This document shows, in pieces, positions 1 through 10,700 of a DNA stretch of 64,000 bases. The stretch is from Candidatus Brocadia sinica JPN1 (GTDB lineage Bacteria > Planctomycetota > Brocadiia > Brocadiales > Brocadiaceae), in the NCBI RefSeq assembly GCF_000949635.1, contig NZ_BAFN01000001.1, forward strand, positions 1,178,001 to 1,242,000, read 5' to 3'. Positions within the stretch are counted from its first letter, which is position 1; the number at the start of each line of letters is the position of its first letter. A program made the position numbers and the translations under genes. Under the pieces are notes generated by a model that was not told the origin of the DNA, made no database searches, and worked only from the letters and a program-made list of their open reading frames with translations.

Positions 1-2121
1 TTTCTGGTTATCAACCCGCGAGAAAAAATATTCAAGGTTAATGCCGCCGCACACGGGGGCAACGGCATTTAAAATATTGAGCAGATATTTTCCCTCCGGA
101 TCGACCCGGTAATCAAATGAGTTAAAAAATGCCCGCCTGTCCAAAAACAGGTGCGAGGTCAGTGACCTTCTGCCCACAACGCACAGGGCGTTCGTGGCAT
201 GGTTTAGCTCCGGGCGCGGTTCAAACAGAGATACCGAACGCCGGAGAATTTTTTTATGAATGGTTTTTGGTTTTTGTCTGGTATTAATGGAAACAAACCT
301 TCTCGATCGTTCCTTGGCATTAAGGTCCAGTGCCTTTTCAAAGGTTTTCAGGTTGATTTGATGTCTTTTCTGGTTGCCAAGCGATAGAATGCCTTCATCA
401 AAAAAGATAATTTCATCTCGGGTGGTATCATGCAGACCGCCCACAAACTGGGTCTCAGGCGGAATGGCAATTCCCCGCGTGCTCAGAATCTTTCTCACCC
501 CGGAATGATTAAGGATATGGCACATAACGCGTGAGTTGGCAGAGCCGGCCTTTCCGGAACAAGCACCGCAATCATATGCTGCAAAGTGGGGATTGTTCAC
601 ACTGCTCGCTCCATGTCCTAAGATATACACAATCGGGGAAAAATCTTTCACCAGTCCAATCATTTTCAGAAGCCCTTCAGCGCGGTTTGCCATCTCCTCA
701 ATGGTGTACCCTATTTGCAGGCCATTTTCCGTATCACCCGGATGGATATTTTCGATGGTGAGCTTTGAAAACTTGTCCATATGGCGGAAGGAATATGACG
801 CAGCAGGTCCCATGGTTGGCCTGAAAATGTTGAAAAATAAACGAACTGCCGACCAGAACCCGATCGTATGGGCGATCAATGCTCCGCCAAAAAAAGAGTG
901 GGCATGTTTAGAGAAATGCACATCCTTTTTCCGTTCGCTTTTGCTCTCGACCTGCTTGATTAAATGTTTGGGCGTCACAGGCCAGGGGCACAGCTTCGTA
1001 TAAAACTTTCCTCCTTCGGGCTGGTAGAAAAACTCCGCACTAAAGAATCCGGGCGCACCGAAGGTTTCACTGTCGGGATCCAATTCTTCAACGTAACGAC
1101 GGAACGAACATTCCCGGTCGTCAATGCAAAAAACCGCCTGGAAACTGGCGTAATGTATCTTCTTTACTTCTTGTTTTTTTGCAATGAGACCTGCGAGAAC
1201 TTCATCATAATAGCTCCATTCAAACGCCTCCTGCCAAATCTGTCTCATTGCATGCAGCTCCCGTTCCGGAATCTCTGCGAATAGGTCAACAGGTTTTTCC
1301 GTAAGACTTTTGCAGAGCGGCTGCCAGTTTTTGCCAAAACGAAAATCGAGCGCATCTATTTCCAGCAGGAGTTCAAATATAATCAGTTCCTGGAGGGTAA
1401 TTTTCTTTCGGTCCAGTAGGGTTTGTGGTATGTCCTCCACCAGGGAAGCCATCCCTGACCAGCCCTGGTGGGCAAACTGCTGGTCAAACAAGTATTGCTT
1501 ATAGAGAGATTTATTTCCAATCAAGATGTCCAGCAACGCTTCGATTTTACAGTCGCTTTTCAGTAAAAGCCTTCTTGGCCAGTCTGTTCTGAAAAAGCTG
1601 GTGAAACTGAGTCGTTCCATTTCTCTGATTGAGGTGAGAAAGCCCTCATTCCGGACGGGAAAACTCCATATGGAAATGCCCTGGTCCAGATAACTGCAAA
1701 GGACACGGAAGAGCAGTGGATGCACCAGCGAATCCAGATCAATCTTATAATGCCTTTTCCAGTTGGCGCGCAAGGAACCTATCCGGGGTGACGGGAGTTC
1801 GCCGTATTGCTTGAAAATCGCATTCTCCTTCCATTCTTGCATAAGGGCAGGACTCTTTCGCTCGACAATAACTTTTTCAAGTATATCTTCCCGGATGCGG
1901 CCCGATTTGTAAAGGGAGCGGAATTCATCAATGGAGAAACTCACGCTATAACCAAAGATTTCTGAGGCGCGGCTGAGGCCGTTGTGAAATTTCAGATTCT
2001 GAAATGCATGTAACGTGTTGTGATGGATAAAGTCTTTTAAAGGATTCTGGACGGGTAAATAGTGCTTCAGCTCATGGATCACTGCGTGTTCATCGAAAGA
2101 AGAATCATGTGTTTTCGTCAT
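1..2121 (-). CDS. dabA: DabA-type inorganic carbon transporter subunit (DUF2309), 3' end outside window
   Basis: The minus-strand reading frame is open for 707 codons from an ATG at 2121 to the window edge, so the C-terminus (perhaps 170-180 residues by comparison with the full-length paralogue at 2945) is missing. The N-terminal motif FIHHNTLHAF matches FVHHNTIHHF of that paralogue. The four zinc-site residues known for DabA are present: C332 and D334 in CIDDRE, H503 in GHGASSVNNPH and C518 in DCGAC. DabA is a beta-carbonic-anhydrase-like subunit that works with the membrane protein DabB to accumulate bicarbonate. Its own DabB, if any, would lie to the left. Divergent from the second dabA across an 823-bp spacer. 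No strong ribosome binding site is seen before the chosen start. Confidence 0.88.
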   Translation of the reverse strand, partial: MTKTHDSSFDEHAVIHELKHYLPVQNPLKDFIHHNTLHAFQNLKFHNGLSRASEIFGYSVSFSIDEFRSLYKSGRIREDILEKVIVERKSPALMQEWKENAIFKQYGELPSPRIGSLRANWKRHYKIDLDSLVHPLLFRVLCSYLDQGISIWSFPVRNEGFLTSIREMERLSFTSFFRTDWPRRLLLKSDCKIEALLDILIGNKSLYKQYLFDQQFAHQGWSGMASLVEDIPQTLLDRKKITLQELIIFELLLEIDALDFRFGKNWQPLCKSLTEKPVDLFAEIPERELHAMRQIWQEAFEWSYYDEVLAGLIAKKQEVKKIHYASFQAVFCIDDRECSFRRYVEELDPDSETFGAPGFFSAEFFYQPEGGKFYTKLCPWPVTPKHLIKQVESKSERKKDVHFSKHAHSFFGGALIAHTIGFWSAVRLFFNIFRPTMGPAASYSFRHMDKFSKLTIENIHPGDTENGLQIGYTIEEMANRAEGLLKMIGLVKDFSPIVYILGHGASSVNNPHFAAYDCGACSGKAGSANSRVMCHILNHSGVRKILSTRGIAIPPETQFVGGLHDTTRDEIIFFDEGILSLGNQKRHQINLKTFEKALDLNAKERSRRFVSINTRQKPKTIHKKILRRSVSLFEPRPELNHATNALCVVGRRSLTSHLFLDRRAFFNSFDYRVDPEGKYLLNILNAVAPVCGGINLEYFFSRVDNQK

Positions 2122-2944
2122 GCTGGCAGGCAATTTTTTCGGTTTATAAGAAGATGAATAATGGCTAATTGAGACAGAAATACGTTTTTCAAGGTATCTA
2201 TTCTAAAAAGGGCATTCCAATGAAAAATCGGGAAACGCATAGGGTAAAGAGAATCATAGTGTATTATTCTGATACCGTTCACCACAATTAAATTTCCTAC
2301 TATAGCAAAAAAAGAAATAATTACAAGTTTTTTATGGGAATTGCAGGGTAAAGGTAACTGAGTGCAAGTGAAACTGTGCGATTAAACACAAAACGAATGA
2401 AATCTCCGCCTTTCTGACCCTCATTGGTCTGTATAAAGGCTATAAATCTTAATCTTCGACTACCTCGATTTTCTTTATGCCGGATAAACAGATCTAAATA
2501 CATCAGAAGATTTTCAATTGAGTGAATCCGATTAATAGCCCGAATGGGGTATTGCCAAGCAATTTATCAAAAATAAAATATTTACTCAGAATAAACTTGC
2601 TTTTTAGAGAACAATCCCTATAATATTTCGCTTTTTTTAAATAGCACTTGCATTTCAAGATATTTTCTGTATCATATTTACCTGAGTTTACTGCGTAAAG
2701 TAGTTCATTGATAGTTAATCTGGGTGGGTTTTTCATTGAGACATTTCATTCCTCGTAGACACAGGTTATGCGATTTTTGGCTGCCATTACTGCCATACCA
2801 TCATTTAGAAACGTCTAAATGAATTTATCATAAATGAGTAAATCTATCTCTATTGTTCCCCTTTACCAAATTCTGCGGGGAATTGTTTATCCTTAATTTT
2901 TTATTTTTTACTTATGGTGTTTTTCTCTTTCATCAGCGGAAACG
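2122..2944. other. Spacer between divergent dabA genes
   Basis: This 823-bp AT-rich stretch separates two divergent dabA genes and must hold both promoters. Two short minus-strand reading frames (2503-2736, 77 codons; 2321-2503, 60 codons) overlap as TGATG, as translationally coupled genes would. Neither resembles a known family, and both are Lys/Phe/Ile-rich as expected from AT-rich noncoding DNA. I therefore do not call them genes. The right end, nearest the second dabA, contains two inverted repeats that are listed separately. Confidence 0.4.
2802..2835. promoter_or_regulatory. Paired inverted repeats upstream of dabA (possible operator)
   Basis: CATTTAGA-AACG-TCTAAATG (2802-2821) is a perfect 8-bp-arm palindrome. 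It is followed at once by ATTTAT-C-ATAAAT (2823-2835). They lie about 110-140 bp before the dabA start at 2945, where a LysR-type or similar dimeric regulator could bind. No regulator gene is adjacent, so function is inference from symmetry and position only. Confidence 0.3.
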
Positions 2945-5593
2945 ATGTCTGACAAGATTAATCACGCAATCGAACACGCAAAGCACCTGATGCCTGATCA
3001 AGGCCCGCTTCCATTCTTTGTTCATCACAACACCATTCACCACTTTGAGGCATACGACTTTTTTGAAGGCGTCAAGCAGGCGGGGCGTGCGTATGGCGCC
3101 AAGGCCTTTATGTCCGAAGAGGAGTTTCACCTCGCGTTTGAACGGGGGCGCATCACCGCAAATGCCCTTCTCAAGAATATCCGGGAATATATTGAACGTC
3201 ATCAGCTTGCGATTCAGCCTGAAATGCTGTTTGACCTCATGACGGAGAAGCCTCATACCCGTCCCACGCCGGACGTCCGGATCGTGCAGTTTGTAAAGAA
3301 TACGGCTTATCAGCGGCCCGGCTATTACCGGGAGGCAATTCGAACTGCCCACAATATAGATATTGACGAATTGATGGGACCTATTTTCTTCAAGTTTATG
3401 GCATCCTATTTTGACTTTGGTCTTGCCTACTGGCCCATGCCGCACCGGGAGAAGGGGCTATGGCATTGCTTTTGTGACATTTACTCGAAGGGTGGTTTCT
3501 TAAGCACGAAATTTCTCAAAACCTTAAAACAAATCATCGCTTTGGTGAAGCAGTATCAATGCAGTGATGCCACGTCTTTTCTGATTAAAGTGCTGGCTAT
3601 TCCCGATGAACATCTTGATGATTATATATTCCGTACCCTCTACCGGTACAAGGGATGGGCAGGCACCATAAAAGCGCTGGAAACCACGGTGGAGTGGGTC
3701 CCAAAGCATGATGTAAAAGCTGTGTTCGAGGAGGCCGTTTCCATCATTCTCGCGCTGGAGTTAGCCGCCATAGAATCCATACGTGAGATATCAACTTTTA
3801 AAATACCCGTCTATGAGCCGGAACCGTTGTATGACCCGTATTTTGTTGCTGCTATCGTGAATGCACTGGGTATTTACACGAGCGCTCCGTTTCCCAAAGA
3901 GGTTGCCCAGATCACCGATGAAAATCGCCAGGAGATTTGGCAGCGCGCCTATGAGGATACCTTTTACAACCAGTTCCTTTCCGCATACCGGCAGTGCGCC
4001 ATTATCGAGAAACCACAGTACAGGCCCAGGAACTATCAGGTCCTCTGCTGCATCGACGACCGTGAAGAATCTTTCCGTCGCCATCTGGAGCAGATAGATC
4101 AGGGAGCAGAAACCCTTGGTGCGGCGGGTCATTTTGGCCTTGATATGAGATTTAAGGCGGCGCCGGAGAAGCACTACCGCAAGATGTGTCCTCATCCTTT
4201 GGTTAAGCCATCCGTGCAAATTTACGAAAAGGCGGTAAAGCCTGAAGATGCAATGCCCAAAAAACTCCAGTTCTACGGCAGAGTGCAGTGGGCGATTACG
4301 CAGGCGTCCAAGACCCTTTTCGGGAGTTTTGTTCACACGATTTTCAGCGGCCTGGTTAATCTCCTTCCCTATATAATGGATATCCTTTTTCCCCAGTACA
4401 GCTCCAGGCTGCGACGGTATCTGGCCGCCCAAGAACCCAAAACTCAGTTGATCTACAAAAAGGAAACCGGTGAAAACAAAAACGGGTGGAGCCTGGAAGA
4501 CCGCATTGTCCGCGCTACGGCTATCCTCAAGGGCGCCGGATTTTCAGATAACTTTTCACCCTATGTATTTGTTCTGGGACATGGATCGAGTAGTCTTAAT
4601 AACCCTCACGAGGCTGCTCATGATTGTGGGGCATGCGCCGGGGGACGCGGCGCGCCTAACGGACGTCTTTTTGCGACTATCTGCAACGAGCCGGAAGTGC
4701 GTGCCGGGCTGGCAAAAAATGGTGTAAACATCCCGGATTCAACAAGGTTCATCGGTGGATATCACAACACCTGCAGCGATGATGTTATCCTGTTCGATCT
4801 TCCCAACCCTATTGAGCCGCGCCTGAAAAAGTATATAAATGCCATTCGACGTGCGGCTGCGCTGGATGCAAAGGAGCGGTGCAGGCGCTTTGATGAAGTA
4901 AAAACGGAATTGTCAGAAGAGGCATTCGCCGATTATGCCCACGGACGGGCGATGGATTTTACCCAGCCGAGACCCGAGTACGGGCACTGCACCAATGCCA
5001 TTGCTATCGTAGGTCCGCGGTATCTGACGAGAAACCTTTTCCTGGACAGGCGCTCCTTTTTGATTTCCTATAATTATACGGTTGATCCTGCCGGAAAATC
5101 CCTGAGAAACATCCTCGGAGCGGTTGGGCCGGTATGCTCGGGAATTAACCTTGAGTACTATTTTAGCTTCATTGATAACGAACATTACGGCTGCGGCACC
5201 AAATTGCCCCATAACATTACCTCACTGTTAGGGGTAATGAACGGACATCTCAGCGACCTGCAGCTGGGGCTGCCCTGGCAGATGGTTGAGGTACATGAGC
5301 CTGTCAGACTGATCCTGCTCGTTTGCTGTAAGGTGGAGATGATGGAAACCATCCTTGGAGAGACATTCGGATATACTGCCCAACCCGGACACTTTCAGTG
5401 TCTCGTAAAACACAACTGGATTACCCTTGCCGTTCACGATCAGGATCAGGAAAAGATATTCTTGTGGAAGGGCGGAAAAGAAGGCAGGTTCGAAGAGTTT
5501 GAAGAAACGGCGGATGTGCCTGTATACCAGGGTGACGATCCGCGGTTTTTCCTTGAACAGGAGCATCTCTTGTTTGGACACATTACTACCTAG
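2945..5593 (+). CDS. dabA: DabA-type inorganic carbon transporter subunit (DUF2309)
   Basis: An 882-residue cytoplasmic or peripheral membrane protein of the DUF2309/DabA family, full length for the family. Putative zinc ligands are all present: C369 and D371 in CCIDDREES, H546 in GHGSSSLNNPH and C561 in DCGACAGG. The H-to-C spacing of 15 matches characterised DabA. The ATG at 2945 directly precedes a conserved N-terminus with the FVHHNTIHHF motif. DabA with DabB forms an energy-coupled bicarbonate-accumulating complex. The dabB-like gene follows 9 bp downstream, so the two are surely co-transcribed. In an anammox bacterium it would supply inorganic carbon for fixation, which is inference. 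Confidence 0.92.
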   Translation: MSDKINHAIEHAKHLMPDQGPLPFFVHHNTIHHFEAYDFFEGVKQAGRAYGAKAFMSEEEFHLAFERGRITANALLKNIREYIERHQLAIQPEMLFDLMTEKPHTRPTPDVRIVQFVKNTAYQRPGYYREAIRTAHNIDIDELMGPIFFKFMASYFDFGLAYWPMPHREKGLWHCFCDIYSKGGFLSTKFLKTLKQIIALVKQYQCSDATSFLIKVLAIPDEHLDDYIFRTLYRYKGWAGTIKALETTVEWVPKHDVKAVFEEAVSIILALELAAIESIREISTFKIPVYEPEPLYDPYFVAAIVNALGIYTSAPFPKEVAQITDENRQEIWQRAYEDTFYNQFLSAYRQCAIIEKPQYRPRNYQVLCCIDDREESFRRHLEQIDQGAETLGAAGHFGLDMRFKAAPEKHYRKMCPHPLVKPSVQIYEKAVKPEDAMPKKLQFYGRVQWAITQASKTLFGSFVHTIFSGLVNLLPYIMDILFPQYSSRLRRYLAAQEPKTQLIYKKETGENKNGWSLEDRIVRATAILKGAGFSDNFSPYVFVLGHGSSSLNNPHEAAHDCGACAGGRGAPNGRLFATICNEPEVRAGLAKNGVNIPDSTRFIGGYHNTCSDDVILFDLPNPIEPRLKKYINAIRRAAALDAKERCRRFDEVKTELSEEAFADYAHGRAMDFTQPRPEYGHCTNAIAIVGPRYLTRNLFLDRRSFLISYNYTVDPAGKSLRNILGAVGPVCSGINLEYYFSFIDNEHYGCGTKLPHNITSLLGVMNGHLSDLQLGLPWQMVEVHEPVRLILLVCCKVEMMETILGETFGYTAQPGHFQCLVKHNWITLAVHDQDQEKIFLWKGGKEGRFEEFEETADVPVYQGDDPRFFLEQEHLLFGHITT

Positions 5594-5602
5594 GAGCGCC
5601 GT

Positions 5603-7600
5603 GTGGAAGAAACATCTCTGGTTCCCTATCTCATTTATTATTTCATACTGTCCCCGATTGCCAAGATATTTTTTGTAAATATCCACTATTTTACCAGCCA
5701 GCAGAAACGCAACGAATATTTAATTCGCAAGCTGGTCAAATGGGGAAACGTCACTGACTATATCCATGTCGCAGTTGCCCTGTATTTCCTTGGATTTCGT
5801 GAGGTTACGGTGCGGATCGAATCTTTCGGCTTCCTTGGCTGGCCATTCATTGTGCATTGGAACACCATCACGTTTGTCTTTCTGTCCTTTGCGACGATCA
5901 TTATTGGAGTCATAGGCCACTTTTCCCTCTTTTACCTGCACCGCGATGCGTATTATCATAAATTCTTTTCCCTCTATTTCATCTTCCATCTGGCCATAAA
6001 ACTTATCGTTCTCAGTTCAGACACCGTCTTTTTCTTTATGGGTTGGGAATTGCTGGGCTTTTCCTCAGTGCTTCTTATTGCTTTCTATGAACATCGTACC
6101 AATCCACTTAAAAATGCTATGCGGGTGCTGTTTATTTACGAGGCTGGCGATATCTTCCTGTTCGCTCTCATAGCGCTCCTTACCTTTTTACACACCGATG
6201 ACATGGCCCGCCTCGCGGTGCTTCAGGAACGCAGCTACGCATGGGCAATGGTCTTGTTGATTATCGCATGCTTCTTTAAGTCCGGTATTTTTCCCTGGAC
6301 ATGGCTCCCGCGGGCGATGGAGGGCCCCACACCGTCTAGCGCTGCTTTCTACGGTTCATTGTCAACGCATATTCCCATCTTCCTTCTCTTGCGCTTCTGG
6401 CCCAGCGAGTGGTCTCTTCCCGCGTATTGGCCTGAAGTATGGACGATCTCGCATCCGGCAAATGCCATTGCCGCTGCTGTTGGCATTTGCGCATTTTCGG
6501 CCTTTATTACGACCCACATGAGCAGGCAGCATGCCGACGCAAAGAATACCATTGCATATGCCACCATGACACAGTTAGCCATTATCTACATCGAAATATT
6601 CTTTGGATTACGGACACTGGCGCTGGTTCACGTAGTGTCACATGGCATCTATCGCACCTTTGAATTCCTGCGCACCCCGTCATTGTTACATTTTTATCAT
6701 ACTATGGAGACACGGCTACCCCAAATGACCAACACCGGGAAACACTTCATCAGGCTGCTTCCCGAGTGGTTACGAACCTGGCTCTATGCGCTCTCGTTCA
6801 AAGAGTTCGGTTTTTTCCTGCGGACATTCGACTTTATTGACGGGTTTCTTGGTTTAAAATTCCTCCGCTTCGACGGGAAAACGGCGAGACGTTTTGCCGG
6901 TATCATTGCTGTGACATGGGTAGCCTTTAGTATCGTAATGTTTATTCTCGATAGAAACTTATTTAATCTGGAATCTGCTGCTTATGCCAGTGGAGATGCC
7001 GTTACGGCCTTCATTATCAATTGGAAATATGTTAACGCAAAAGATGAGATACTGTTTGCGTTGGCGGTTGGTTTCAACGTGCTAACGTTCTGCAATATTA
7101 GAAAAGTGGGGATGTTCTTTGTAACCCTTACATGCTCAGCGACCACGGTTGGAATAGAACACACCCTGCTCCTGTTGAGGCATCTGGACGCATCAAACCT
7201 GCTTTACGGAATTGCAATGACGGCCTTAGCTGTTGCCTTTGCGGGGCTTGCCTTCTACTCGGTATACCGTTTTACAACTGGCAGTGAGGGTTCTGCAAGC
7301 TACACCGCAAGGCTTTCCCGTTCGCCCCTTGCGAATTTATTGCTGTTTATAGCCGGTCTTTCCATTGTAGGCGTGCCTGGACTAGGCATCGTCCTGGCAT
7401 GGGAATACCTTCTTCACTATACGTCACTGGTTGCGCCGTTTATGGTGATAAAGGGATTTTTTATCGTTAAATTAGACACTCTGCTGGTCTTCCTCTTTTA
7501 CTTCAGCAACTTCCTTGGCTTCCCCGAACACAAGGTACAGGTGTTGCATCATTACAAACTCGATACCCTGCACTTGCGCTGGGCACAGAAACACACATAG
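5603..7600 (+). CDS. dabB: DabB-type membrane subunit (NuoL/antiporter family)
   Basis: A 665-residue polytopic membrane protein related to the NuoL/MrpA proton-translocating subunits. It has many hydrophobic helices and the family region FFMGWELLGFSSVLLIAF, followed by a KSGIFPWTWLPRAMEGPTPS stretch typical of the proton-channel core. It starts at GTG 5603 with a TAGGAG ribosome binding site 6 bp upstream, 9 bp after dabA. DabB is thought to couple cation flux to bicarbonate hydration by DabA. No complex I genes are nearby, which favours the DAB role over NADH dehydrogenase. Confidence 0.88.
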   Translation: MEETSLVPYLIYYFILSPIAKIFFVNIHYFTSQQKRNEYLIRKLVKWGNVTDYIHVAVALYFLGFREVTVRIESFGFLGWPFIVHWNTITFVFLSFATIIIGVIGHFSLFYLHRDAYYHKFFSLYFIFHLAIKLIVLSSDTVFFFMGWELLGFSSVLLIAFYEHRTNPLKNAMRVLFIYEAGDIFLFALIALLTFLHTDDMARLAVLQERSYAWAMVLLIIACFFKSGIFPWTWLPRAMEGPTPSSAAFYGSLSTHIPIFLLLRFWPSEWSLPAYWPEVWTISHPANAIAAAVGICAFSAFITTHMSRQHADAKNTIAYATMTQLAIIYIEIFFGLRTLALVHVVSHGIYRTFEFLRTPSLLHFYHTMETRLPQMTNTGKHFIRLLPEWLRTWLYALSFKEFGFFLRTFDFIDGFLGLKFLRFDGKTARRFAGIIAVTWVAFSIVMFILDRNLFNLESAAYASGDAVTAFIINWKYVNAKDEILFALAVGFNVLTFCNIRKVGMFFVTLTCSATTVGIEHTLLLLRHLDASNLLYGIAMTALAVAFAGLAFYSVYRFTTGSEGSASYTARLSRSPLANLLLFIAGLSIVGVPGLGIVLAWEYLLHYTSLVAPFMVIKGFFIVKLDTLLVFLFYFSNFLGFPEHKVQVLHHYKLDTLHLRWAQKHT

Positions 7601-7697
7601 CATGCCTCATTTTTAACTTACATGGGGATCCGGCGAGAGAACCGGTGGACTTCATGTAAACATTGGGATTTCATGTGGAAAAGTGGAGAATATCCGA

Positions 7698-7717
7698 ATT
7701 CCTGCTTTCGCAGGAAT
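7698..7717. repeat. Short hairpin repeat between convergent genes
   Basis: ATTCCTGC-TTTC-GCAGGAAT is a perfect hairpin in the 151-bp gap between dabB (rightward) and the radical SAM gene (leftward). It resembles the dispersed TTCCTGC/GCAGGAA hairpins scattered through many bacterial genomes, and a TTTTTT run follows at 7731. It may end transcription from dabB, although the T-run is 13 bp beyond the stem. Confidence 0.4.
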
Positions 7718-7751
7718 GAGAGCCGAGTTTTTTCGTTACCATCCATTGGCA

Positions 7752-10700
7752 TTACATCATTTTCCTGTCAATGCTGCAAACAAGGCATCGGTGTTCTCCA
7801 AAGGGTTGACCAAAGAGAAACGTTTCACTGATAGAGTCGTTACACGACGCACATCTTTCAACATTTTGCAAAACAGGATTTTTCCCGTAATATCCCAGGG
7901 CCTCTATCTGCGTACGAACGATTTCCTTTTTCCTCCCGAATCCGTAGCAAGTCATTAAAAATTCCTGGATATGAAAACGTTTTGATACTACCATGAAAAT
8001 TGAAAATTCGGCATCCGGCTCTTTCATTTGCTGGGTTTTGTAAATCCTCGCATACAGGACAACGGCATTCTTTTTATATCTTGTATCTACCTTGAATATC
8101 GTCTGACCTTCCCTTTTTAACAACGTATGCTTTACATAATTTGCGTGAAGGTATTCTCCCAGTTTTTGCTGTAGAAAAGATGCTGTAAATTCTTTCGTGA
8201 AACATATCTTATAAAGGATATAGTGCACATCCGGCATATCACCAGGATCTAAAACAAATTCCTTGATCCTGAATCCACGACAATATGTCTGTATTCCAGT
8301 GAGCTTTTGGGAAAGAGTCCCATTATTCAGCAGGTCTTTTGTTCTGTCGTTTGATAAAAAAGCCAGGTGATAAACATTGATACCATGAGTAAAATCAACC
8401 GCGGCCTTTTCTTCTCCAAAATCTCTTAAATGTGTAAACAATGATTGATAATAGGATACAACTTCGGGCATGGCAAGCATAAGGGCACGTGCAATGGCCA
8501 CTCCTATAAATCGTTTTTGAACTAAACGCAGGGTGGGCTCGACCTCCACAACAGCTCTTAATATGAGCAAGTTTTGTTTGCTTTTTGCAATTTTGTAAAG
8601 TTCTTCCAAAAGAAAGGGTTGAGAAATCGTATGGTGTGTGATCTTTTTTCTCTGGGCAGCCGTTGGGCAAGCCCCGCATCCCAGGCATTGTGCTTCGACC
8701 TGTGGACGACCCAGGCAGTACTCACGCTCGGTAAAATGGATTGAACGCTCATATTCTTCCCACAAAAATTTCTTGGAAATGCCCAAATCGATATCATCCC
8801 AGGGGAAAATTGTGTCTTTCCCCTTTGCACGAAAGTAATTTTCTTCGGATAATCCCAATTCCATCAGATAATTCCGCCAATTCCTGAGTATCTGTTTGGG
8901 TATGGTATTATAGTAGACAAAACTATCCGTAAGGGATGAGCGGATAAGGGCGGACGTTAGCCTTCTATCGCCCATTGCCAGCAGTTGCGTCAGCCATATC
9001 TCTTCATGTGATGCGCTTTCCCGGAATTCCATGCCATTCAATTTACAGATACGCTCGATTTCCCTTCGCATCTGCTTTTTCTCTTCAATAGCCGTTAAAC
9101 ACTCATGGAATTGCAGAGGTGTATACGGTGGATAATAGAGGGGCGTCAGGCTAAAGATAATGCGTACGTTGCTATCCAACATACTTTTCAAATCCCCAAT
9201 ATGCTTTACAAATCTCCCAAATTCCCCAAAATCTTCCGCTTGTTCCAATCCTGTGCTAATTAAAAATATCTTCAGTTCTCTGATGCCCCTCTCAAACAAG
9301 AACTCGCAGGCCTTATAGATCTGTTCTTCCGTAAGATTCTTGTGCAGGTAACGTCGTAGACGCTCGCTGATACCTTCCATTCCACAGCTAACCGTTGTCT
9401 TTCCGATTATCTGTTGTACCCCGACAAGGAACCGGTCGGTGGACAGCAAATCAAACCGCTGGCTCTTGAGGCTGACGCTGGCCATTTCCCTATAAAATGA
9501 TAGGATCATGGGATACAGTTCCGCATGGGTGTTGAAGTTAAAACTCAGGAGATTGACGGTATCAAGTCCTTGCTGTGCTTTTGCTGCCTTCATCGATTCC
9601 AAAAGCTTCGATAATGACCGTTCCCGGTACGGTTTTCTCTCCCAGCTTTCAGCGCAGAAGGCACAAAAGCATGGGCATCCGTTACTGATTTGCAAACTTC
9701 CGATACCGAGGCTTTCTGTCTCGTACCACAGGGGACCTGATTCCAGCGTTCTCGCCTGATCAAGATCATAGACGGTCGCACTTTTTACCGGATATGAAAC
9801 ATAAGGTTCTTTCGGTTTAACTTCTACTAAAACACTTTCCTCTGAAAAGAGATTCTTTACTGCCTCTTTGCGGGGTGGATATGGGAATATGTTTTGATTT
9901 ACCCCCCCTACGTTCCCCCCTTGCGAAGGGGGGGATAGAGTGGGGGTATTTTCATCTCCCAGATCGGAATCAAGGGAGGACTTTTTTGTGAATCTTTGGT
10001 CAACGTGGGTTTCTTTTTGTTCGCTACATATTTTTTCTGGTATCGTTTGTATCTCTGGTGGATTCTGCACAACCACTTTATACCGATGCTCGTATTTATC
10101 CGGTTCGTAGAATCCATCAACCTTTCCATGACATGTATTGAGAATTTCAGTTTTACGGAGTCCCTGCGCCTTCCCTTTTTTCACAATTTCCAGAAATTGT
10201 TTTATGGAATATTCTCCTTCACCAATAAACACGGCATCTACAAGACCATGATTATTTTCAAATCCCTGCTCTTTAATAGGTCCGTGCAGTACTGAAGTGA
10301 CTGCCGAACTGGCGCCCCCCAGCACAATAAGCGGGATGTCCTGACATATCATGCGTTCGTTTTTAAAGAGAGGGATGCCCGAAAAATGAAGAAGTTTCGG
10401 GAGGTTCAGCAATTCCAGTACAAAGGAGTTGCTAATACCAAGGACATCGAACGAACAGGGAGGTTCTTTCGTGGTGGTACCTACCCAAAGGGGAATTTTC
10501 GAGGCAGTCATCACCTCCAGATCTTTAGGGGGCGGGAGGAATGCAAAATCCGTGAAAACGCCTTCAACCTCTTGTGCAATCTGGGCTATCAGTGGGTGAG
10601 AGATAGAAATGGATACATCACGATATGTTGACAGCCTGCAAATCAGAAATCGTAGCCCTGCCTCATGAAACAAGGCAGGGTCCATGGTATTGGGTTCTCC

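Noticed and set aside
2321-2736. Two overlapping short minus-strand reading frames (60 and 77 codons) with TGATG overlap
   Set aside because: Composition is that of AT-rich noncoding DNA, no recognised family and no clear ribosome binding site; noted only within the spacer entry.
2933-3445. 170-codon minus-strand frame
   Set aside because: Lies entirely antisense within dabA, whose protein is clearly conserved; a shadow of the opposite strand.
3791-4432. 213-codon minus-strand frame
   Set aside because: Antisense to dabA; no domain recognised.
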